Source of the DNA: Aphis gossypii
Taxonomy: Eukaryota > Arthropoda > Insecta > Hemiptera > Aphididae
Direction: 5' to 3'
Length of the DNA: 64,000 nt
Assembly: GCF_020184175.1 (NCBI RefSeq)
Contig: NC_065531.1
Coordinates: 6,593,213-6,657,212 of the forward strand
Shown: one piece after another, positions 40,260 through 50,222 of the stretch
How the letters are laid out: each line of letters begins with the position of its first letter
How positions within the stretch are numbered: the first letter of the stretch is position 1
Translations under genes and position numbers: made by a program
Notes under the pieces: generated by a model
What the model was told of the DNA's origin: nothing
What the model saw: the letters and a program-made list of their open reading frames with translations, nothing else
Database searches by the model: none

Positions 40260-42436
40260 ATGTCTGCGCTACAAACGGCGCTTCGACGAACGACGGCTGT
40301 GATGATGCCTAGTGGTATTCATCCTGTCCGGGTTTGGTGTTCGACCAAAGCTGTTCCTACTGGTGAGTTACTATTAAATATTATTTATTCGTTTATCTCG
40401 TTGAAAATCGTAGTCAGCGACCTGAAGCAATATGATGTGACAACAATTGTAGATTGATGGTTTGCATTTTAATTTCGGCACTTTAGTTTTTTCCCTTAAA
40501 ATCAAGTTAATATATAGGTATTTTATTGCAGACGGAAAGTTCAGGGTGTTGGACTTGAAGAAAAAAGCATTTGTGCCTAATGCAAAAAAGAAGTACACTA
40601 AGACCATCACTTTACCGCCCAGGTAATATAGTAATATAAACAATTATTTATGGTCATCGCCAGATAAATTGAGATGGCGGCAGCAGCTTTTCAGTAGATG
40701 TATTCCAAACTAGTCGCAATGTGTAAAATCTATGTATAAGTTATAATACATAATAATACAGATAATAATCCATCTATGTATAAAAATTAATATATATTTT
40801 CGGTAGTCACATTGAACTACGGAGAACTCCAGGTTTTTCGTTATTCCGCCGCTGCCGACGTCTCAGTTTATCTGGCAATGACTGTATACAATTTTTTAAA
40901 AATATTTATATATAACATATTAGTTACTTTAATTATTTGATTATTTCAGATCTTTGAGAATGCCTGTTGATCAAGACTGGTCTAATGTGTGGCCCGGTCC
41001 TAGAACATTTCATCCAGCTACTGTTCCATTGGCTGTACGACAAGGGTATGATCAGAAAAGAGCATCGCCTGGAAAATATGGCAATGCTGAGCTTATGAAA
41101 ATTCCAAATTTTCTGCATCTTACACCACCAGCAGTAAAAAAACATTGCAGTGCTTTAAAACAGTTTTGTACTGAATGGCCTAAAGGTTTAGAAACTGATG
41201 AAGATTGTGATAGACATTTTCCAATGACAACAATAACAACAGATTATTGTCATTCATCACCGACAATCAAAGATCCAAAAGCTAGAATAGTTACAATCAA
41301 AGTATGTAGTAATTATTGTCCTTTTAACTGGAATGATTTTGATGATAATCCCATCCAAACTGGTCTTATTTTTTATATTTCTACAATGTTTTTGTCTTTT
41401 GAATTTAAATGTGTAATGTGGCAGTATTTTGTCTTACAATATTTATAAACTAAAAATCTCATCGTAATAAATTATTATATTTTCATGATTTTAATTAATG
41501 TAAACATTTTTTTAATAGTGTAATAACATACTGCAATGAAAAAATGTGATTTACCATGCTGGGGCTATTAATTTTATGTGATTTAATAATTTTTATTTTG
41601 GCTACGTAACCAAACACTCCCATTGCTAAAATAGATTATTCACATTGATTATTATATGTAAAAGTCATATTTGATATAACTTTCTGTCTTGAACTATTGA
41701 CAATTTTCTCACTCAGTGTACATTTCTGAAATTAGTACTCGAAGTATAGATACAGTGAAAATAAAATATATTTGTAATACTTTTAGTCATAGACTCATAC
41801 ATACATTGTTTTATGTTAACTAGGTCAAATTAAGCACATTTAATTTGGATAAACATGCCAGAGACAAAATGATCAGATTGGTCGGGGACAGATATGATGA
41901 AGAAACTGATATGCTTACTATTGTCACTGACCGTTGTCCAACGAGGAAACAAAATTATGATTATGGAATTTATGTTCTCACGGCCTTGTATCACGAATCT
42001 AATGTAAGATATTAAATATTTATTATTTATACTTTTAAATGCCTTTAAAAACCCATGTATAGTTCTAATTTGTGTACGACTGATTTTCATTACAGACCTT
42101 TGAAGAATGGGAACGACAAAAACAAGAAGCAGACATGGAACATTACATTTGGGAAAACAATCCATCAAAAAAAGCATATGTTACATTAACTCGATGGCCA
42201 CAAAAGGTTTCTGACGAAGATGTAAAATCACATTCTATTGATGACGATACAGTGGGACAGAAATACAAAGAAGCTGTTACAGAATTATTAAACAATGGTA
42301 AAACTAACATTTATTCAAAAAGTTAAACAAACTTCAATAAAATATCTTATTTTTTTTAGGTGAAGATACATACACTTTGAATAAATACAAGGAAGCTGCG
42401 CTTGCTGTGTTATTACCTCAAAACATACAGTCTTAG
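40260..42436 (+). CDS. mRpS35: Mitochondrial small-subunit ribosomal protein S35 (mS35)
   Basis: Complete gene of six coding exons: 40260-40362, 40532-40622, 40950-41301, 41824-42003, 42096-42297 and 42360-42436, encoding 334 residues, close to the usual animal length of about 320-330. All introns are GT-AG and phases join cleanly. The protein is a structural component of the 28S subunit of the mitochondrial ribosome. Recognisable family segments are MPVDQDWSNVWPGPRTFHP early in exon 3, the cysteine- and histidine-bearing stretch up to residue 182, NLDKHARDKMIRLVGDRYD in exon 4, and the C-terminal NKYKEAALAVLLP. The N-terminus, with several Arg and Thr and no acid residues, suits a mitochondrial targeting peptide, which supports this ATG. 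The gene is convergent with METTL17, whose product acts on the same subunit. Confidence 0.95.
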
Positions 42437-42476
42437 AAAATTTTAAATATTAAATTAGATATTTGTTATTCTGTAC

Positions 42477-42482
42477 AATAAA
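42477..42482 (+). terminator. mRpS35 polyadenylation signal AATAAA
   Basis: A canonical AATAAA lies 41 bp after the mRpS35 stop codon. Cleavage 10-30 bases further on would fall inside the last METTL17 coding exon on the opposite strand, so the two messages are expected to overlap tail to tail. Confidence 0.75.
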
Positions 42483-42483
42483 A

Positions 42484-45400
42484 TTAATTTTGTTCAGACT
42501 TGACTTCATCTTCTTCTACTTCTTTTTCTTCTTCTTTGATCACTATTGGTAATCTATCGCCCCATTTACTTGATCGCGCACACCAATAAGGAATCCTATG
42601 AAATGAAAGAAGACAAATTTCAAGTATAAAATAAATAATTAGTTAAGTACAATATTGCAATAAATGTAAAATTATATATTAGCACAAAAAGTTCTTAAGT
42701 GCTACAGATTGTTTAATAGAACTCCACGTCTGTATGTGTTATCTCCATCTTACAAATGTGCGTCCAGCAATTCCAATTTTGCGTAATACGCTTTAAAACT
42801 AGGGTAAATTGACCTATTGTTAGCAATCATAGCTAAAACCTTAATGCTTTCTAATAGTTTTTTCACAATATTTTTATTTTTAAGCTAATAACCTGTTGGA
42901 ATTTTTGTATCAAAATATTTTATACACTCATAACTAGGGCGCAAATTTTTATGTAATAAAAAAGTGAAAATATACAAATATTTATGCTTTTATTTTTGGC
43001 AAAATATATGTTTAAAAAAACAATTACAAATTTATACTTCATTGTTGTCTTTTTCAAACAATTGGATACAACATAAATTTGGAGAATATGGCCTATACTA
43101 CAAATTGTAATCTTGTGCTAACAGCATTATCAGTTAACTCTTATATTTTATTACAATCCCGTATTGCAATAGAAACTGATAGTACAAAATTTCCAAATTC
43201 CAATATAATAATTATTTTAATACGAATAAAAAAGCCTAATTTAATTCAGGGTGTAATGAAACGTGCTTATTTTAAATCATAATTGAGAAATTTACATTCA
43301 ATAAAATTATGAATTACTTTAAAATCCGCGTACTACATAACTTACTTATAAAATAAAATTACCTAACCCGCGAAAGCACATTTTTTACTATTAGTTTGAT
43401 AGTAGGTCAATTCTCTTTATTACTAGAATTTAAAATTGGGACAGTTGAATCCAAATTTGATGTGTCAAACAATTGTAAAATGGAAACAATACTTGTTAGT
43501 ATGGTGTTATCTTGTAATATAATACAACATGTTTTGAAGTATAACTTGTAAACTTATAAAGTACACGCCACTGATATAATAATACTATGTGTAAGCAAGT
43601 TTGAAAATCATGTAGTATAAGTATAATATATATTTTTAGATATATTATTTAGTACTGTCAATGGTACACTTATTGGTTAAGTTGAAACCACCCACCATTC
43701 GAGGCCATCAGAATTAATGATCTTTTTAATTTTAATTTAATCAACCAAGGTAGCAAGGTTAGTCTTTTGTCGAGGAAAAAATATTTAACACAATTATCTT
43801 TGGGGATTATTTAGTTATTTAGGTGAACAGAAGGAATATTAATAAAACTTATGGTATAAGTGATGTGGGTAGATTTGCTTTAATTGATTTTTATTTTCCA
43901 TAAAATGAATATTTCTTGTAGTTGAGTTAGGTGATCTTGGAAGTTAGGTAAGTTAGATTAAGTCACATATCACAATTATCCTAATCTCAACCAATTAACA
44001 TTAAATCTGATAATATATATTGATATTTGATGACCTCATCCCTAAATGAAAAATTCTGGATTTGATATTAGAGTGAATTAACACATTGTCAAGGCAACTG
44101 GTAAGCATATTATATTTCTTGAGGCATTGGCATTTGGTATATTTTAAATATTATGAGTTAAAAATGCTCATATGCACTATGTAACTAAAACATTAAGATA
44201 TCAAAATAGCCAAAAGAAAATATAATATGCTTATCAGTAGGTAACTTTGATAATGGGTTAATTCACTTATTAATTCACAAATTAAAGCTCACAAAGAATA
44301 ATTAATAAAATTAGGTGCACTAAACACACATTTTTTATGTTATATATTTGTAAGATGTATTCAACCCACACGAGTGTAGTATCCTATTAAATAGGTATTA
44401 CTAGAGAACCTATATATAGTTATATAAAATAGAATTTATTCTATAAATAATGGTATTATACAATAAAAAATAATTATTAAATCTAAAATATTTAAAAATG
44501 ATATAAAATATAGAAATCATGGTAGGTGCAAGCTCTTTATTTTTAAAATTGATTTCTTAATTGAATATATTGTTTTTTGATTTTAAAATATAGTTGTACA
44601 ATGTCTTAAAAGGGCGAAAATACGCTACACACATAAACAAAACAAACCAATTCTCAACAGAAATACACTTAACTAAAATTTTGTTAAAAACGCAACATGT
44701 ATTTTTCTAGATTTTAGTTGTATTTATTATTATTATTATTATTATTATTACCTAACGAATTTGTGTATTATAGTATTAATTTAATTTTGTAATAATATTC
44801 AGGTTTTTAAGGAACTGATTATAAATATGTAATATAATGGTAGTTCAAAAACTCGCGATGCCATCAGGTTTAGTGTAACACCAAGTCACCGAGTTAGATT
44901 TTATCTCGAAATAGTGATATTATCTTGAATTGAAAAAATTTACCCGACTAACATGACTAAGGTGAGCTCGATAAATGACTTTTGGTACCAGGGATTTATG
45001 CGGGCGTGTACCGCCTAGAGTTTGAGTGTAGTCGTTACCATAAGACGCATGTGACACAAAATATAATTTTGGATACCAGGAACTTATGAAAAATGGGTTT
45101 TCATCTTGTTGCGTTCCGATGCCCTTCCTTCATGAACTCCTGGTACCAGAAATCGTTTTTAGAGACCAAAATCTGGCTATGTTTGACGTGAAGTGACGTG
45201 ATGTCACAAGTGACACATGTCATAAATTGACATTTTTTAAATAGAAGTCGTAACGACCCTGACCAGTAGACTAACACTTGGAGCCTTGGAGGTATATGTT
45301 TAGTACTTTGGTAGTAGCCTAATAGCCTATCAACAATGTTGCGCTAACGCTTTTAACGATCTAAATGTATTGAAAAAAATGTTTGTAAATTTATTTGTAT

Positions 45401-48400
45401 TTTTTTTTTATATAATAAATTATTAGTTATCTATTGTTTATCTATAAATTCTGTATAAAATCTGGGTTATTTTTAAATTTATGTTGAGTTGAAATGTAAT
45501 ATTAATTTGCGATTTCTATTCTTTAATTCACATTTTGCATATTAAAATGAGAAAAAAATAATTATTGATTTTAAAAATTTAAAATGATTGATAGATTATG
45601 ATTTAATATAATATATAAATATAAATAACTGTAGTGGATTTATATTTTATATACAATTCTGAATAATTAAAAATAGCATATTTTTTTATTTTTTTATTTA
45701 ATTATTTTGATATTTTTGTCCGAGGGTATTCCTTATGAATTTTAGTTTCATTCTATTAACAACATTTAAATGCAGATTGAAGTAAATTAAATGTTAATAG
45801 TGTCTTAAAAATCTAATAAAAGTATAATAACATTTTGTCAAGCAAATAATTGTAACAATAAATTTTGTTAAAAATCATGTATACTATTTTCGTTTTTGTT
45901 CTTAATTATATTTTTCAGTGTTAAAATTTGGTCAATTAATCCTAACTAATATTGTTTTTAAAAATTAACACAAAGCTATAAGAATCCTCAGATAAATTGT
46001 TTTCACAAGCTGTATGTGTTAGCAAAATCAAATGTTGTAATAACACTCTGCATGGTTCAAATCGAGTTTTTATTAAATTTAGTATTAAAATAGAGTAGGT
46101 TGTAGGTATATCACAAAAAAAAACTAATTTTAATATTTTTGTTCATAGAACATAGTCTTTTAGCTCCACCTAAATCATTACTATTATTATAAATGTACTA
46201 TTTAAAAATGCAATAATGAAAATATTTTTATATTTCCAAGTATATCCTACACGCAAAATTTATCAAGCATATATTTTTACTAAAAACGTGTTAATCATAA
46301 ATTCATAATTAAGCATTCATAAGATTAGATTTATTAGGCCATACAAAAAACTTGGTAGGCCATATCCTGGCAGTGAGCTCCGGGTGAATGTTGTGGTGCT
46401 GATTATACAACTAAATTATTTTCTTATATATTTATTATACCTAATACCAAACCATTCAAAGCTTTATATTTCCTATAGCTGGTTGGTATAATGAGGTGTA
46501 TAATATATTTCAGGGGTCTCCAAACTACGACCCGCAGGCCGTATACGGTCCTCGAACAAATTTTAACAGGCCCGCTGCCCTCATAGGATAGTAAATATAT
46601 GAGGAGATATCTATCATTTAAAAATTAAAAATTGTATGTGTTATAATACATAATATATATATTATGTATAAACTTTTGGCTTGCTAAGAGATGATGATAT
46701 TTTTTGTGCCCCTTGAATAAAAAAGTTTGGAGACCCCTGACATATTTTATTATTTAAGTTATTTTCTAAGTTTTATATAAAATATATTTCAAGCAACAAG
46801 CAATTTTTAAGCAAAATAATAAACAATACAATCAAATATAAATCATAACTATAAATTATTAAAAAACACTATACTTATAATTCGATCTAAGTAATTATTA
46901 TGATCTCTTATTAAATGCACATATATCTGCATGATTGATTAACTCTATAAAATATTTAAGTTTATTTTAAATTATGGCCATAAAAAAAAAAAAATTTAAT
47001 ACTTAAAAACTCGATTATACTAAAATCTGATATTCTAATATTTTAAATTAACATATGAATAATCTACCAGACAATAGAATTTAAATTACATACTTTCCGT
47101 TTTTGGAAGCAGTGAATATAATTTCTTGCAGTTTACCACTGCTTGTGCACAATCGACAGACGGAATGCTTTGATCGTACCAAAACTGGTCTCACTATACG
47201 TGGCCATTGTTCGTCTGTTTTTGACCTCTCTCCTATGATTGAAAAATATCTGTTAAAATGGTAATTTCTAAATTAGGTTGAGAAATATTTACTAGCCTTT
47301 TTTTATGATAACATATGAAAAATGTTCTCGTTTAAGAACAGATTGTTGAGCTATATTTGGTGAAAAATAAGACACCTCAAAATTGCAAGGTGTGTCGTCA
47401 GTATCATAACGTGGACAAGAATTTTCATGAGGGCACTATAAAAAACAAAATGACTAATTATCGATAGAAATTTTAAATCCTATAATTATTAATTATAACA
47501 GTTATTAAGCAGTTACCGGTGAAAATACATGACTTTTAGTACTGTTTTGTGAAGATATTTCTAAGAGAAGGTCTCTGGCTTCGTTTATCAAATTGAATCC
47601 AGCCCTTGTTCCCATTTCAACAAGTACAATATATTTTTTTGTCTTGTTCCATAAATTTAAAAGTGTTTCAAACCGAGTTTTAATGTCTGGTAGTTCAAAC
47701 ATGGTATACGCAGATACAACAAGATCAAACTTTAACTAAAGACAAAATTACACAAATAATTATTATTTGTAAAGTACAAAATGAATATAATATTATGTAG
47801 TTCTTACTTTTGGCGATGCTGGTAAAAATTGCCTGTAAAACAGACCTTTAGGCAATATATCTTCATTATTTGGATTCCCCTCTTGCAAAATAAGTTTTGC
47901 CAAATCATTCATAGTCGATGAAGTGTCCACACAATAATATTCTTTTAATGATTCTCCCCAGAAATTTTTTGCATTTCTATAAATATTTTAAAGAACCAGA
48001 ATAAAACAATTAAGTTTAAAGAAAATTTAAAAATAGTCAGCGTAACATAGCTGTCTATTTCAAATACTAATTAGTTATTAATAAAAAAACCATTCTCTGC
48101 ATTTTTTATGAAAGGAGCAACAATATGGCCTATTATATTTAATTAAGAAAGTATTGAACTAGTGCCTAACTTGTTTTTTTCTTTTAATATTTAAGTTAAA
48201 ATCAACTGAAGTTATTCTAACCGTAATCAATATTGAAAAGATTATATATAGGGATGTACATTAGACCTAAATAAATAATTTGATATATCGTACTTACCTA
48301 TTTTCTGCTAGCTGGCTACTAAATGAGTTTTGTAAAATTCGGGTTTTTATAAGCAGTACATGATAGAGACAATAAAATATGTTACGCTGACATCTTTCCT

Positions 48401-49874
48401 TAGTAAAAAAAAGTAAAAGAAACATACAAGGTAACAGTACCGATACCAGAACCAAAATCAAACAGGGACTCAGGTGCAAAATTTGGATCTCTCTGTTGTA
48501 TATCACTAAATAATGTTTTTATGACATTATACTCTGGAGCAATACGAGACAGCAGATATTGATGGCATACATGTTTGTTGTTGTAATCAATTGGTTTCCA
48601 ATTATATGTCCTTTGAGCAACAAGTCTTTCAACACGATTGTTTATGAATCTTTCAAATTTTATTTTTTGATCTTCACTCATGTTTTCACTGTAATCTGAA
48701 ACCCCAAATTTTAATCTTTATAATTAACATAGAAGATTTAATTTTGAAATTCAATTTTATAAATATTAAAATACATATTAATATAAAATACTATGGATCA
48801 TAATATGGGTAATAATATTACTACATTCAGTGTTAGATACCATAATATGTATTATTATAATAATGTATTATTATATTATTATTATTATATTATTATGTAT
48901 TATTATTATGTACCATATTATGTTGTATACCATATTTTTCAAAGATTAATTTATAATTAATAATAATTAATAAACCAACAACTTATATTTTATTTTTAAT
49001 TTTGATAAATTTCTACAAATTTTACTATCTATATGGAATATTGTTTTATTATTTTCGGTAATTCTGATAAACTAATCTAATATTGATGTTCAAAAGTAAA
49101 ATTCACAAATTCACTATGTTTTATTTAATTAACTAGGATCGTGTAACTAAACTATACAACTTACTGTACCAATATTAGAAATTGTTATAGAAAATAAAAT
49201 ATGTAATATAAATTACTAATAATGTATTATACATTTATAAGAAACAATTATTAAATAATACTTTGGCACAAATATAGTGCAACACTGATGTTACAAATAA
49301 ACAATATTCTCATTTACTCAAAATGTACCTACATTTTTTTTCCAATTCAACTCTGTTTTGTTGCTTTTTTTCCATTAATTCATTTTGTTCAGTAGGACTG
49401 TGTCTGCTGTACAGATAGTTTAACAGTAGTCGTCCATCACTCATCACATTTTTCAACTGCCCACTGGCTAAAATATAGCATTGAAATTGCAATTCCTCAA
49501 TTAAATATTTTTAAATAAAAAGAAATACATAATTATAAATGAGTAGGTATATTAACCTTTGATAGTTTTTAGGACAGCATTAATTAAGTCATCTGGCAAA
49601 GGTTTGGCATTGATAGAACATCTTCCGGGATGTTTCCTAGCTTTGATTTCTTCACGCAATACCATCTGACGTACATCTTCATTGAAAATGGTTGTCAATT
49701 TCGTTTTAGTCGCGTACTAAAAACGAAAAGAAAAATTAAAATATATGGACGAAAAAATCAGACGTCAAATCATTAAGGGATAGGTTAGGCCTAAGGCTAA
49801 CACTATATGAATATTATTCGTAAATCGTATGTACTTACGGATCTCCTGAAAATAGCTATGCAGCTACCGGACAT
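42484..49874 (-). CDS. METTL17: METTL17, mitochondrial ribosome small-subunit factor (Rsm22-like)
   Basis: Complete minus-strand gene of nine coding exons: 49874-49839, 49716-49557, 49467-49329, 48688-48428, 47976-47808, 47735-47517, 47435-47297, 47232-47094 and 42595-42484. They encode 457 residues, essentially the length of the human protein. The family has a methyltransferase fold and is required for assembly and translation of the mitochondrial small subunit. Visible features are the SAM-binding-type motif DFGSGIG at residues 189-195 and the CPH motif beginning at residue 329. Cysteines 329, 335, 345 and a later CRLC (400-403) are placed like the iron-sulphur ligands reported for METTL17. 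An acidic C-terminal tail ends the protein. The short start MSGSCIAIFRRS looks like a mitochondrial presequence; an in-frame ATG at 50045 would add 57 residues but is less likely. Intron 7 appears to be GC-AG. Intron 8 is about 4.5 kb. Confidence 0.95.
44725..44750. repeat. (ATT)n microsatellite
   Basis: An uninterrupted ATT trinucleotide tract of about 26 bp inside METTL17 intron 8. Confidence 0.9.
46503..46747. mobile_element. hAT-type MITE in METTL17 intron 8
   Basis: The element spans 46511-46739 (229 bp). Its ends are perfect 16 bp inverted repeats, CAGGGGTCTCCAAACT on the left and AGTTTGGAGACCCCTG on the right. The flanking 8 bp are ATATATTT (46503-46510) and ACATATTT (46740-46747), identical at 7 of 8 positions, consistent with a hAT target duplication that has taken one substitution. 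The internal GACCCGCAGGCCGTATACGG is a typical GC-rich subterminal block for such elements. No transposase is encoded. Confidence 0.85.
47233..47296 (-). other. METTL17 intron 7, apparent GC-AG intron
   Basis: On the minus strand, exon 7 ends AAAAAAG and the intron begins GCTAGT; it ends CAATCATAG after 64 nt. Using these sites gives the continuous family-like peptide FSYVIIKKGERSKTDEQW. The nearest GT donor (after GGCTA) produces a stop with either available acceptor. GC-AG introns are a known minor class of U2 introns, usually with a donor close to AG|GCAAGT, which this resembles only partly. Confidence 0.7.
48849..48910. repeat. Imperfect ATT/TATTATT microsatellite
   Basis: An imperfect trinucleotide-type tract of ATT and TATTATT words in METTL17 intron 3, which otherwise holds nothing recognisable. 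Confidence 0.8.
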
Positions 49875-50222
49875 CGTAAAACATGGAATTCCGGAAATTG
49901 GATTTTCAAAATTAAGATCCCCTGCGTGCTGTGTCAAACGCTTATCAGTTATCAACCGGCCACCGGCGGCAGTATTGACATTATCAGCTCCTTCGCAGCG
50001 TTTCTCCTCCACGGTTTTTGTTCTTTCCTTGATTTTGATTTCCAATCATTTATCAACATTCCCATTCACGACAACTTGTATCGATTGGAGTTTACGCGAC
50101 TCGCAAACGGCGGGCAATTCAATTGGCTTTGCAGTTTGCAATCGTTCTGGAAAATTAAAATTTCGCGTCTCGGATCCACGAGTACGCTATTACAAAAGGA
50201 TCGTGAGAGTAAAAGCTAAAAG
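49875..50222. promoter_or_regulatory. Shared head-to-head promoter region of METTL17 and XPR1
   Basis: Only 348 bp separate the METTL17 start codon (minus) from the XPR1 start codon (plus), so both promoters and both 5' untranslated regions must lie here or nearly so. The segment is visibly GC-richer than its surroundings, with several CpG words, as expected for a bidirectional housekeeping promoter. It contains CCAAT-type words in both orientations (CCAATC near 50041, ATTGGC near 50122) and TATCGATT near 50089. No TATA box is evident. A frame open on the plus strand through the segment (49807-50226) is best explained by the same GC enrichment and not by a gene. Confidence 0.7.

Larger units (their letters stand above)
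42596..47093 (-). other. METTL17 intron 8 (long, repeat-bearing)
   Basis: About 4.5 kb separates the last two coding exons, whereas most other METTL17 introns are below 700 bp. It holds an ATT trinucleotide tract (44725-44750), a somewhat GC-richer patch with repeated TGGTACCAGG words (44980-45150) and a complete hAT-type element (46511-46739). I see no nested gene; the 67-codon frame at 43079-43282 has no recognisable motif. Confidence 0.8.

Noticed and set aside
41302..41448. Extension of mRpS35 exon 3 past the GTATGT donor
   Set aside because: The frame happens to stay open for 48 more codons into intron 3. The family sequence instead continues in exon 4, in the correct phase.
43560..43580. 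CGCCACTG word in METTL17 intron 8 as a transposon right end
   Set aside because: No matching CAGTGGCG left end or target duplication was found upstream.
48294..48506. 70-codon minus-strand frame overlapping METTL17 exon 4
   Set aside because: It is out of frame with the METTL17 peptide. It covers intron 4 and the antiphase of exon 4.
49875..50045. Upstream in-frame ATG that would extend METTL17 by 57 residues
   Set aside because: The added residues are acidic/basic mixed and unlike a mitochondrial presequence, whereas the ATG at 49874 begins with one. The extension would also use up half of the promoter interval.
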